59,363 nt of DNA from the NCBI GenBank assembly GCA_008363385.1, contig RHKY01000028.1, positions 1 to 59,363 on the forward strand, written 5' to 3'. How positions within the stretch are numbered: position 1 is the first letter of the stretch; every line of letters begins with the position of its first letter. Origin of the DNA: Acidobacteriota bacterium (GTDB taxonomy: Bacteria; Acidobacteriota; Thermoanaerobaculia; UBA5066). Under the pieces are notes generated by a model. The model did not search any database, was not told where the DNA came from, and saw nothing but the letters and a program-made list of their open reading frames with translations. Below are positions 20,075 to 28,427 of the stretch, piece after piece. The position numbers and the translations under genes are program-made.

Positions 20075-21519
20075 TGACACGCCCCACGGTCCTCGACGAG
20101 CTCGCCAACCAGGAGTACAAGCACGGCTTCGTCACCGAGATCGAGGCGGAGGTGATCCCTCCCGGCCTCTCCGAGGACGTCGTCCGGGCGATCTCCGAGC
20201 GGAAGGGGGAGCCGGAGTGGCTCCTCGAGTGGCGGCTGAAGGCCTACCGGCACTGGCTGACGATGAAGGAGCCGACCTGGGCGAAGGTCTCGTACCCGCC
20301 GGTCGACTACCAGGCCATCAGCTACTACGCCGCCCCGAAGTCGAAGGGGGAGGGCCCGAAGAGCCTCGACGAGGTCGACCCGGAGCTCCTGGCCACGTAC
20401 GAGAAGCTCGGCGTCCCGCTCAGGGAGCGCGAGGTCCTGGCCGGCGTGGCCGTGGACGCCGTCTTCGACAGCGTGTCGGTCGCCACGACGTTCAAGGAGA
20501 AGCTGAGGGAGGTCGGCGTGGTCTTCTGCTCCTTCTCCGAGGCGGTGCGCGAGCACCCGGAGCTGGTGCGGAAGTGGCTCGGGTCGGTCGTGCCGGCGAC
20601 GGACAACTTCTTCGCCGCGCTGAACTCGGCCGTCTTCTCGGACGGCTCGTTCTGCTACGTCCCGAAGGGGGTCCGCTGCCCGATGGAGCTCTCGACCTAC
20701 TTCCGGATCAACCAGGCCGAGACGGGGCAGTTCGAGCGGACGCTCATCGTCGCCGACGAGGGGGCCTACGTCAGCTACCTCGAGGGGTGCACGGCGCCGA
20801 AGCGGGACAGAAACCAGCTCCACGCGGCCGTCGTCGAGCTGGTGGCGCTCGACGAGGCGCAGGTCAAGTACTCGACCGTCCAGAACTGGTACCCCGGCGA
20901 CAAGGAGGGGAAGGGGGGGATCTACAACTTCGTCACGAAGCGCGGCAAGTGCGCGGGGCGGAGGTCGAAGATCTCCTGGACGCAGGTGGAGACGGGCTCG
21001 GCGATCACCTGGAAGTACCCGAGCTGCGTCCTCCTCGGCGACGGCTCGGTCGGGGAGTTCTACTCGGTGGCCGTCACGGCGAACCACCAGCAGGCCGACA
21101 CCGGGACGAAGATGATCCACGTCGGGAAGGACACGCGCTCGACGATCGTCTCGAAGGGGATCTCGGCCGGGCACGGGCAGAACACCTACCGCGGCGGCGT
21201 GAAGATCCTGAAGTCCGCCGAGGGGGCGCGGAACTACTCGCAGTGCGACTCGCTCCTCCTGGGGGACAAGTGCGGGGCGCACACGTTCCCGTACCTCGAG
21301 GTCAGGAACTCGACCGCCCAGATCGAGCACGAGGCGTCCACGTCGAAGATCGGCGAGGACCAGCTGTTCTACTGCCAGCAGCGGGGCCTCTCGGCCGAGG
21401 ACGCCGTCTCGATGATCGTCAACGGTTTCGCCAAGCGCGTCCTCAAGGAGCTCCCGATGGAGTTCGCCGTGGAGGCGCAGAAGCTCCTGGGAGTCAGCCT
21501 GGAAGGGAGCGTCGGATGA
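20074..21519 (+). CDS. sufB: Fe-S cluster assembly scaffold SufB
   Basis: A 481-residue SufB, the usual length, component of the SufBCD scaffold on which clusters are built. Typical stretches are [64 protein letters not shown] and [15 protein letters not shown] near the end of the beta-helix. The start overlaps the regulator's stop and the stop overlaps the sufC ATG, so translation is coupled. Certain call. Confidence 0.97.
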   Translation: MTRPTVLDELANQEYKHGFVTEIEAEVIPPGLSEDVVRAISERKGEPEWLLEWRLKAYRHWLTMKEPTWAKVSYPPVDYQAISYYAAPKSKGEGPKSLDEVDPELLATYEKLGVPLREREVLAGVAVDAVFDSVSVATTFKEKLREVGVVFCSFSEAVREHPELVRKWLGSVVPATDNFFAALNSAVFSDGSFCYVPKGVRCPMELSTYFRINQAETGQFERTLIVADEGAYVSYLEGCTAPKRDRNQLHAAVVELVALDEAQVKYSTVQNWYPGDKEGKGGIYNFVTKRGKCAGRRSKISWTQVETGSAITWKYPSCVLLGDGSVGEFYSVAVTANHQQADTGTKMIHVGKDTRSTIVSKGISAGHGQNTYRGGVKILKSAEGARNYSQCDSLLLGDKCGAHTFPYLEVRNSTAQIEHEASTSKIGEDQLFYCQQRGLSAEDAVSMIVNGFAKRVLKELPMEFAVEAQKLLGVSLEGSVG

Positions 21520-22292
21520 GCCTTCTCGAGATCAAGAACCTGCACGCGCGCATCGAGGAGGACGGCACGCCGATCCTCAAGGGGATCGACCTGACGCTCG
21601 CGCCGGGCGAGGTGCACGCCATCATGGGCCCCAACGGCTCGGGGAAGAGCACGCTGGCCCACGTCCTGGCCGGCCGGCCCGGCTACGAGGTGACGCGGGG
21701 CGAGGTCCTCTACGACGGGCGCGACCTGCTCGCGCTGGCGCCGGAGGAGCGGGCCCGGGAGGGGGTCTTCCTCTCGTTCCAGTACCCGATCGAGATCCCG
21801 GGCGTGTCGAACACCTACTTCCTCCGGATGTCGCTCAACGCGATCCGCAAGCACAAGGGGCTGCCGGAGATCGACGCCGTCGACTTCCTCTCGCTCGTCG
21901 AGGAGAAGGCCAAGCTCGTCGACCTGGACGACGCCCTCCTCGGCCGCGCGGTGAACGAGGGGTTCTCGGGCGGGGAGAAGAAGCGGAACGAGGTCTTCCA
22001 GATGGCGGTCCTCGACCCGCGGCTGGCCGTCCTGGACGAGACCGACTCGGGCCTGGACATCGACGCCCTCCGGGTCGTGGCGTCGGGGATCAACGCCCTC
22101 CGGAGCCCGGAGCGGGCGATGCTCGTCATCACCCACTACCAGCGGCTCCTGAACTACATCGAGCCCGACTTCGTCCACGTCCTGTCGGGCGGGCGGATCG
22201 TCCGGTCGGGCGACCGGAGGCTCGCGCACCTCCTCGAGGAGAAGGGGTACGGCTGGATCGACGAGGAGCAGCCGGTCCCGGCCGGGCGATGA
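21516..22292 (+). CDS. sufC: Fe-S assembly ATPase SufC
   Basis: A 258-residue ABC-type ATPase of the SufBCD complex. Walker A is GPNGSGKST, the signature region is [14 protein letters not shown] and Walker B is [16 protein letters not shown], all SufC-specific variants. It powers the conformational change of the SufB-SufD scaffold. ATGA overlaps at both ends. Certain call. Confidence 0.97.
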   Translation: MSLLEIKNLHARIEEDGTPILKGIDLTLAPGEVHAIMGPNGSGKSTLAHVLAGRPGYEVTRGEVLYDGRDLLALAPEERAREGVFLSFQYPIEIPGVSNTYFLRMSLNAIRKHKGLPEIDAVDFLSLVEEKAKLVDLDDALLGRAVNEGFSGGEKKRNEVFQMAVLDPRLAVLDETDSGLDIDALRVVASGINALRSPERAMLVITHYQRLLNYIEPDFVHVLSGGRIVRSGDRRLAHLLEEKGYGWIDEEQPVPAGR

Positions 22293-23665
22293 CGGCCGTC
22301 GAGACGCTCCAGGCCGGGATCGAGACGTTCGCCGAGAGCGCCCGTGCCTTCGCCGCCTCCGAGCGGGGGCGGACGCCGACGTGGCTCCTGAACCTCCGGC
22401 AGAACGCCCTCGAGGCGTTCCTGAAGCTCGGCTTCCCGAAGCCCGGGGACGAGGAGTGGCGCTACTTCCCCGTGGCGCCGATCGCCCGCCGCGTCACCGG
22501 GGCGCCCGGGACCGCCGAGGGCCCGGTGTCGCTGAAGGCGCGGGAGGACGCGCGGCGCGCTGCCGACGCGCTCGGCCCGCTCGGGGTCTCGCAGCGGGGG
22601 ATGCACCAGCTCGTCTTCCTCAACGGGCGGCTCGACCCGGACTGCTCCCGCGTCGAGGGCCTGCCGAAGGGGGTGCGGATCGAGAGCGTCGCGCGCCTCC
22701 TCGAGCGCGAGCCGGCGAGCCTGGAGCCGCGGCTCGGGCTGATGCGCGGGCACCGGGAGAACGCTTTCGTGGCGCTGAACACCTCGTTCCTCTACGACGG
22801 GGCGTTCCTCCTCGTGCCCGACCGGACCGTCGTCTCCGAGCCGATCCACGTCGTCCACGTCACGGACGGGAACGGGGGCGGCGTCGCGGCCCACCCGCGG
22901 CTCCTGGTGGCGATCGGCGAGAACGCCCAGGCGACCGTCCTCGAGACGTACGTCAGCCTCGGGGAGGCCTTCGTCAACCCGGTCACCGAGGTCTTCCTCG
23001 GCCGTCAGGGGCTCCTCGACCACTACAAGCTCCAGGAGGAGGGGCCGGACGCCTTCCACGTCGGCACCGTCCTCGTCCACTCCGCCCCGGGGAGCCAGTA
23101 CTTCTCGCACGTCTTCTCCTTCGGCGGGCGGCTCGTGCGGAACGAGGCGACCGTCCACCTGCACGGCGACGGGGCCGGTACGACGCTCGACGGCCTCTTC
23201 CTGGCCTCGGGGGAGCAGCTGGTGGACAACCACACGCTGGTCGACCACGCCCGCCCCCACTGCGGGAGCCAGCAGTACTACAAGGGGATCCTGGACGGGA
23301 AGGGGCGCGGCGCCTTCGACGGGCGGATCGTCGTCCGTCCCGCGGCGGCCCGGACCGACGCGCACCAGAAGAACCGCAACCTCCTCCTCTCGCCCGAGGC
23401 CCAGGTGGACAGCAAGCCGCAGCTCGAGATCTACAACAACGACGTCAAGTGCACGCACGGCTCGGCGACGGGCCGCCTCGACCCCGACGCCCTCTTCTAC
23501 CTCCGGTCGCGGGGCCTCTCGGAGGGGGAGGCCCGGAGCGTCCTGACGTTCGCCTTCGGGAGCGAGATCACCGAGCGGGTCAAGGTCGGCCCGCTGCGCG
23601 ACCACGTCGAGGCGCGCGTCCTCGGCTGGCTCGGGGCCCAGGTCCCGGCGGGGAGGCCGCGGTGA
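22289..23665 (+). CDS. sufD: Fe-S cluster assembly protein SufD
   Basis: A 458-residue SufD, partner of SufB in the scaffold. It shows the N-terminal helical part (LNLRQNALEAFLKLGFPKPG, DEEWRYF) and the beta-helix with HTLVDHARPHCGSQQYYKGI and FDGRIVVRPAAARTDAHQKN, including the conserved histidine used at the SufB-SufD interface. The C-terminus KCTHGSATGRLDPDALFYLR is typical. Coupled by overlaps with sufC and sufS. Confidence 0.95.
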   Translation: MTAVETLQAGIETFAESARAFAASERGRTPTWLLNLRQNALEAFLKLGFPKPGDEEWRYFPVAPIARRVTGAPGTAEGPVSLKAREDARRAADALGPLGVSQRGMHQLVFLNGRLDPDCSRVEGLPKGVRIESVARLLEREPASLEPRLGLMRGHRENAFVALNTSFLYDGAFLLVPDRTVVSEPIHVVHVTDGNGGGVAAHPRLLVAIGENAQATVLETYVSLGEAFVNPVTEVFLGRQGLLDHYKLQEEGPDAFHVGTVLVHSAPGSQYFSHVFSFGGRLVRNEATVHLHGDGAGTTLDGLFLASGEQLVDNHTLVDHARPHCGSQQYYKGILDGKGRGAFDGRIVVRPAAARTDAHQKNRNLLLSPEAQVDSKPQLEIYNNDVKCTHGSATGRLDPDALFYLRSRGLSEGEARSVLTFAFGSEITERVKVGPLRDHVEARVLGWLGAQVPAGRPR

Positions 23666-24915
23666 GCGCGGAATCGACGGCCGCCGCCCCGCCCGCCCTG
23701 GACCTCGGGCGCGTCCGCGCGGCCTTCCCGATCCTCTCGCGCTCGGTCCGGGGGAAGCCGCTCGTCTACCTCGACAATGCCAACACCACGCAGCGCCCGC
23801 AGGCGGTCCTCGACGCGACGGACCGCTTCTACCGCGTGACGAACGCCAACGTCCACCGCTCGACCTACCTCCTCTCGGAGGAGGCGACCGAGGCGTACGA
23901 GGGGGCGCGCGAGACCGTGCGCCGGTACCTGAACGCCGCCTCGACGAAGGAGGTCGTCTTCACCCGGGGGACGACCGAGGCGATCAACCTCGTCGCCTCG
24001 AGCTTCGGGTCGGCCTTCGTGAAGGAGGGCGACGAGGTCCTGATCACCGGGATGGAGCACCACTCCAACATCGTGCCGTGGCAGCTCCTCTGCGAGAGGA
24101 CCGGAGCTAGGCTCCGGGTGGCGCCCCTCGACGACCGGGGAGACGTCGTGATCGAGGAGTGGGAGAGGCTCCTCTCCGAGCGGACGCGGATCGCGGCCTT
24201 CCTCTGGGTCTCCAACGCGCTCGGCACCGTCAACCCGGTCCGGCGGATGGTCGCGAAGGCCCACGAGCGGGGGGTCCCGGTCCTCGTCGACGGCGCGCAG
24301 GCGCTCCCGCACCTGCCGGTCGACGTCCGCGAGCTCGACTGCGACTTCTTCGCCTTCTCGGGGCACAAGGTCTACGGCCCGACCGGGGTCGGCGTCCTCT
24401 ACGGGAAGGAGGAGTGGCTCCGGAGGATGCCGCCGTACCAGGGGGGCGGCGACATGATCGCGTCGGTGACGTTCGAGAAGACGACGTACAACTCGCTCCC
24501 GTTCAAGTTCGAGGCCGGGACCGGGAACCTCGCCGGCGCGGCGGGGCTCGGGGCGGCGCTGGAGTTCGTCTCCACGGTGGGGATCGAGGCGATCGCCGCG
24601 CACGAGAGGGACCTCCTCGACTACGGGACGCGGCGGCTCCTCGAGGTCCCCGGGCTCCGGATGATCGGCACGGCGCGGGAGAAGGCCAGCGTCCTGTCGT
24701 TCGTCCTCGGCGACGTCCACCCTCACGACGTCGGGACGATCCTCGACCAGGACGGGATCTGCGTGAGGACCGGCCACCACTGCGCGCAGCCGGTGATGGC
24801 CCGGTACGACGTCCCGGCCACCGTCCGGGCCTCGCTCGGGATGTACAACACGCGCGAGGAGATCGACGCCCTCGTCGCGGGCCTGGCGAAGGTGCGGGAG
24901 GTCTTCGGCGGATGA
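23662..24915 (+). CDS. sufS: cysteine desulfurase SufS
   Basis: A 417-residue PLP enzyme that removes sulfur from cysteine for cluster assembly. PLP Lys236 is in FSGHKVYGPTG and the persulfide-bearing Cys374 is in VRTGHHCAQPVM, as in class II desulfurases. The N-terminal motif reads YLDNANTTQRPQ where most have DNAATSQ. The GTG start overlaps the sufD stop. Followed directly by sufU, its usual sulfur-accepting partner in operons lacking sufE. Confidence 0.95.
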   Translation: MSAESTAAAPPALDLGRVRAAFPILSRSVRGKPLVYLDNANTTQRPQAVLDATDRFYRVTNANVHRSTYLLSEEATEAYEGARETVRRYLNAASTKEVVFTRGTTEAINLVASSFGSAFVKEGDEVLITGMEHHSNIVPWQLLCERTGARLRVAPLDDRGDVVIEEWERLLSERTRIAAFLWVSNALGTVNPVRRMVAKAHERGVPVLVDGAQALPHLPVDVRELDCDFFAFSGHKVYGPTGVGVLYGKEEWLRRMPPYQGGGDMIASVTFEKTTYNSLPFKFEAGTGNLAGAAGLGAALEFVSTVGIEAIAAHERDLLDYGTRRLLEVPGLRMIGTAREKASVLSFVLGDVHPHDVGTILDQDGICVRTGHHCAQPVMARYDVPATVRASLGMYNTREEIDALVAGLAKVREVFGG

Positions 24916-25364
24916 CGGACCTCGCGGAGCTCTACCAGGAGCTGATCCTCGACCACAACCGCGCGCCGCGGAACTACGGGACGATCCCTGACCCGAACAG
25001 GAAGGCGCTCGGGCACAACCCGCTCTGCGGCGACCAGTTCACCCTGTTCCTGAGGGTCGAGGAGGACGTCGTCAAAGAGGTCGTCTTCCAGGGGAAGGGG
25101 TGCGCCATCTCGAAGGCCTCGGCCTCTCTGATGACCGAGGCGGTGAAGGGGAAGACCGTCGCCGAGGCCGAGGCCCTCTTCCGCCGCTTCCACGAGCTCG
25201 TCACCGGACCGCCCGACGCGAAGGCCGACACGAAGGGGCTCGGGAAGCTCGCCGTCTTCGCCGGGGTGCGCGAGTACCCCGCGCGCGTCAAGTGCGCCAG
25301 CCTCGCCTGGCACACGCTCCACGCCGCCCTCGAGGGGCGCGACGAGACCTCGACGGAGGAGTGA
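24912..25364 (+). CDS. sufU: zinc-dependent sulfurtransferase SufU
   Basis: A 150-residue SufU. It accepts sulfur from SufS through a zinc-bound cysteine. The zinc ligands C39, D41 (NPLCGDQ), C64 (GKGCAISKAS) and C128 (ARVKCASLAWH) are all present, and the insert between the second and third that separates SufU from IscU can be seen (VTGPPDAKADTKGLG). It overlaps sufS by four bases and lies 4 bp before sufT. Confidence 0.95.
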   Translation: MTDLAELYQELILDHNRAPRNYGTIPDPNRKALGHNPLCGDQFTLFLRVEEDVVKEVVFQGKGCAISKASASLMTEAVKGKTVAEAEALFRRFHELVTGPPDAKADTKGLGKLAVFAGVREYPARVKCASLAWHTLHAALEGRDETSTEE

Positions 25365-25368
25365 CGCC

Positions 25369-25827
25369 GTGAACTGGCCCTGGTCGAGGAAGGAAGAGGC
25401 TCCGCCGGCGGCGACGTCGGCGCCGCTCTCGTCGCCGCAGGCCGCGGCGGCCGACCCGGCCCCGGCGGCCCCGAGCGACCAGGGGCCAGGGGCGCCGGGG
25501 GCCGCGGCCCCGACGAAGTCGCCCGAGGAGCTCCTGCGCGAGGGCGTCGTCGGGGCGGTGAAGAAGTGCTACGACCCCGAGATCCCGGTGAACATCTACG
25601 ACCTCGGGCTCGTCTACGGGATCGAGGTCACCCCCGAGGGCGCGGTCGACCTGAAGATGACGCTCACCGCGCCCGGCTGTCCCGTGGCCGGTTCGCTCCC
25701 CGCCGAGGTCGAGCGGATGGTCCGCTCCGTCCCCGGCGTGACGGACGCGAAGGTCGAGCTCGTCTGGGACCCGCCCTGGCACCCCGGCATGATGTCCAAG
25801 CTCGCCCGCGTCATGCTCGGGATGTGA
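25369..25827 (+). CDS. sufT: SufT / MIP18-family Fe-S maturation protein
   Basis: A 152-residue protein from a GTG start. The first 50 residues are a low-complexity Ala/Pro-rich tail without known function. The rest is a DUF59 domain (VKKCYDPEIPVNIYDLGLVYG, LTAPGCPVAGSLP with the conserved Cys, VWDPPWHPGMMSKLAR) as in SufT, which helps mature iron-sulfur proteins. Last gene of the operon. The long N-terminal tail is unusual for the family. Confidence 0.9.
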   Translation: MNWPWSRKEEAPPAATSAPLSSPQAAAADPAPAAPSDQGPGAPGAAAPTKSPEELLREGVVGAVKKCYDPEIPVNIYDLGLVYGIEVTPEGAVDLKMTLTAPGCPVAGSLPAEVERMVRSVPGVTDAKVELVWDPPWHPGMMSKLARVMLGM

Positions 25828-25857
25828 CGCGACCGTCGCGCCGCCGCGGCGGGTTCC

Positions 25858-25921
25858 GTAGAACGTAGAACGGAGCTCTGACCCCCCGGGTGGACCCCCC
25901 GGGTGTGACCCCCGGTGGACC
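25858..25921. repeat. short direct repeats after the suf operon
   Basis: Two adjacent copies of GTAGAAC (25858-25871) are followed by three imperfect copies of GACCCCCCGGGTG at about 25880-25919. They lie in the 143-bp gap between the convergent sufT and cupin genes. No stem with a T-run is evident; they may be a local slippage product. Confidence 0.45.
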
Positions 25922-25970
25922 GAGGCCGTGGTCGACCCTCCGGCCGGATCCGGCTCAGCGGACGCGCCCG

Positions 25971-26357
25971 CTAGCCCCTCATCGCGTTCCGCATGTGGTC
26001 CAGGACCTGGGAGTGCTCGCGCTGCGGGCTGAACAGGACGACCTCGGAGTCCCGGACCACCCGCACGCTGTGACCGGGCGGCCAGTAGAAGAGGTCGTTC
26101 TCGGCGCAGGTGTCGGCCTGCCCGTCCGTGTACGTCACCACGAGCTCCCCGGAGAGCACGTAGCCCCAGTGGGGAGCGTGGCAGGCGTCGTCCTTCAGGC
26201 CCTCGAGGAGCGGCGCGATGTCGGTGCCGGCTCCGAGGGAGAAGTACTCGGCCGCCATCCTCCCGAAGCCGGCGGCGTCGCCGAAGTCGGTCGCCTGGCG
26301 AGCCACGGCGCCCGGGGCGGCGATCGTGGCGGGGATCTGGTCCTTGGGGATGCGCAT
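25971..26357 (-). CDS. cupin-domain protein
   Basis: A 128-residue single-domain cupin. The two cupin motifs can be followed: HAPHWGYVLSGELVVTYTDG (motif 1, with histidines but few acidic ligands) and DLFYWPPGHSVRVVRDSEVV (motif 2). Such proteins bind metal or small ligands; no substrate can be given. ATG at 26357 has a strong SD (AAAGGAGA). It lies 77 bp downstream of the acyl-CoA dehydrogenase on the same strand. Confidence 0.75.
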   Translation of the reverse strand: MRIPKDQIPATIAAPGAVARQATDFGDAAGFGRMAAEYFSLGAGTDIAPLLEGLKDDACHAPHWGYVLSGELVVTYTDGQADTCAENDLFYWPPGHSVRVVRDSEVVLFSPQREHSQVLDHMRNAMRG

Positions 26358-26434
26358 GACGGTCTCCTTTCTCGGGTGCTTCGATCCGGCTCGCGCGCCG
26401 CCGGAGCGACGGCGTCGGGAGCCCCGGCGAGGGT

Positions 26435-27580
26435 TCAGGCGATCGGGCTCAGGCCCGCGAGGACCCGCCCGGTGAAGAGGGTCTGCTTCGCCCGGGGCAG
26501 CGGGTGGAAGAGGCACCCGTGGACGTCGCGGTAGAGCCGCTCCAGGTCCGAGCCCCGCGAGTAGCCGGCTCCGCCCGCCACCTCCAGGGCGAGGCGGACG
26601 GTCTGCACCAGCGCGTCGGACGCGACGGTCTTGCGGGCGAGCGTCCGGGCGGCGTGCCCGTCCGTGTTGGCGAACCGGAGGTCGTCCGAGTCCCGGAACA
26701 TCGCCGCGATCAGGTCGTCGGCGGTGGTGTGGGCGTTGACCATCTCGCCGAGGAGCGGGTGGACGTGGGGGCCCTGGCGCCCGGCGGCGGCCTCGCGCGC
26801 CAGGTCGACCGCCGCGTCGGCGATGCCGAGGTAGGCCGAGAGGATCAGCGGCATCGCCGCGCCCAGGACCGTGTTCCAGACGGGGTGCCACCGGTCGGCG
26901 GGGCGGTCGAGGGAGACCGCGGCGTCGGGGAGGAAGACGTCCTCGAGGACGACGGTGTGCGAGCCCGTGGCCCGGAGCCCGAGCGTGTCCCACGTCCGCT
27001 CGATCCGCACGCCCTCCGCGTGGAGCGGGATCGAGCAGTGGAGGACGCGGGGGCCCTCGGGCCCGTCCTCGAAGCGGACGCTCGTCACGAGGACGTCGCC
27101 GACCTCGCACCCGCTCGCAGGGGCCTTCCGGGCGCTCACCTGGTAGCCGCCCTCGACCCGCCGGGCGGATCCGCTCGAGGCGACCCAGTCCGAGGCCCCG
27201 GTGCTGATCAGGACCGCCCGGTTCCCCACGACCTTCCGGAAGACAACCGTCGCGTCCATCCCGTGGCGGTGCCGCCAGACCTGGGCGGCGAGGAGGTGGG
27301 CGTGCATCGAGAGCGTCACGGCCGTCGCCGCGTCGCGGCGCCCCAGCTCCCGGAGGACCCGGCCCATCCCGGCGTGAGACGCGCCGCCGCCCCCGTGCTC
27401 GGCGGGGACGAGCGCGCTCGTGATCCCGGTCTCGCGGAGCGTCCGGAAGGCCGAGACGGAGATCTCGCCATCGCGGTCGCGCTCGGCCACGCCGGGCGCG
27501 AGGGTCGCGCCGATCTCGCGGGCGAGGAGGACCCAGTCGGTCGCCGTCTGCGGCACGGGGGCGGCCTCTGTGCTCTTCAT
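26435..27580 (-). CDS. acyl-CoA dehydrogenase family protein
   Basis: A 381-residue flavoprotein of the acyl-CoA dehydrogenase fold: N-terminal helices with LVPAEHGGGGASHAGMGRVLRELG, a beta domain with TWDTLGLRATGSHTVVLEDVFLP (the conserved TGS near the flavin) and a C-terminal helical bundle ending LEVAGGAGYSRGSDLERLYRDV. The catalytic Glu of classical family members is not obvious, so a monooxygenase-like member (DszC type) is possible. Divergent from an HxlR regulator across a palindromic site. ATG at 27580 was preferred to an upstream start because MKSTEAAP begins the conserved protein. Confidence 0.8.
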   Translation of the reverse strand: MKSTEAAPVPQTATDWVLLAREIGATLAPGVAERDRDGEISVSAFRTLRETGITSALVPAEHGGGGASHAGMGRVLRELGRRDAATAVTLSMHAHLLAAQVWRHRHGMDATVVFRKVVGNRAVLISTGASDWVASSGSARRVEGGYQVSARKAPASGCEVGDVLVTSVRFEDGPEGPRVLHCSIPLHAEGVRIERTWDTLGLRATGSHTVVLEDVFLPDAAVSLDRPADRWHPVWNTVLGAAMPLILSAYLGIADAAVDLAREAAAGRQGPHVHPLLGEMVNAHTTADDLIAAMFRDSDDLRFANTDGHAARTLARKTVASDALVQTVRLALEVAGGAGYSRGSDLERLYRDVHGCLFHPLPRAKQTLFTGRVLAGLSPIA

Positions 27581-27637
27581 GCCAGGGAAGATGGGGAGGG
27601 GCCGCCCGGAGGAAAAGTACAAAACGGAGACCGGCCT

Positions 27638-27654
27638 GGTCCAGAATCTGGACC
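27638..27654. promoter_or_regulatory. 17-bp perfect palindrome, probable HxlR operator
   Basis: GGTCCAGA and TCTGGACC flank a single A. The site lies between the divergent acyl-CoA dehydrogenase and HxlR genes, 27 bp before the chosen HxlR start. It is a strong candidate for the binding site of the neighbouring regulator, controlling both directions. Confidence 0.55.
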
Positions 27655-27681
27655 CGGGGAATGCTCGTTCGAGGTGAAAGC

Positions 27682-28356
27682 GTGAGCGAACGGAGCCGCG
27701 GCTACGGCCAGTACTGCCCGATCTCCAGGGCGCTCGACCTGCTCGGCGAGCGCTGGTCCCTCCTCATCGTGCGCGACCTCCTGGTCGGCTCGACCCGCTT
27801 CAACGACCTGGCGCGCGGCCTCCCGGGCCTGTCGCGGAGCCTGCTGGCGAAGCGCCTTCGCCAGTTCGAGCGGGCGGGGCTCGTCGAGCGCTCCGGCGGG
27901 GGATACGTCCTGACCGAGGCCGGCCGCGACCTGAGGCCGGTCGTCTTCGGGCTCGGGGAGTGGGGGGCCCGGTGGGCCTTCGGCGAGCCGGAGGAGCACG
28001 AGCTGGACGCCGAGCTCCTCGTCTGGCGGATGCACGCGCGCCTCGACACGTCCGGGTTCCCCGGGAAGCGCCAGGTCTTCCAGGTGCGGTTCACCGACGA
28101 CCGGCGGGTCTACTGGATCGTGGTGGAGTCCGGCTCCCCGTCGATCTGCACGACCGACCCCGGCTTCGCGGTCGACGTGACGATCGCCTCCGACGTGAGG
28201 ACGCTCCACCAGGTCTGGCTGGGGCGCCTCCCGCTGAAGGACGCGCTCCGCTCGGGGCGGATGCGGTTCGAGGGGCCGCCCGCGCTGACCCGCCGGATTC
28301 CCTCGGCCCTGCTCCTCAGCCAGATGGCGGGCGCCGTTGGCGCGGCGCGGGAGTAG
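27682..28356 (+). CDS. HxlR-family transcriptional regulator with C-terminal sterol-carrier-like domain
   Basis: A 224-residue protein. Residues 10-100 are a winged-helix HxlR domain starting with the sensor cysteine region YCPISRALDLLGERWSLLIVRDLL and ending GYVLTEAGRDL. The C-terminal 100 residues (VYWIVVESGSPSICTTDPGF, LHQVWLGRLPLKDALRSGRM) resemble an SCP-2-like ligand domain often joined to this regulator type. GTG at 27682 was chosen because GAGGTG lies just before it and the ATG at 27661 would start only 6 bp after the palindromic operator. Confidence 0.82.
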   Translation: MSERSRGYGQYCPISRALDLLGERWSLLIVRDLLVGSTRFNDLARGLPGLSRSLLAKRLRQFERAGLVERSGGGYVLTEAGRDLRPVVFGLGEWGARWAFGEPEEHELDAELLVWRMHARLDTSGFPGKRQVFQVRFTDDRRVYWIVVESGSPSICTTDPGFAVDVTIASDVRTLHQVWLGRLPLKDALRSGRMRFEGPPALTRRIPSALLLSQMAGAVGAARE

Positions 28357-28427
28357 GCGCCCGCGCCCGTCCCTCGGGTACGATCCCTCGCGGCGGAGGG
28401 CCTCTCGACCGCACGGCAGGAGGAGTC

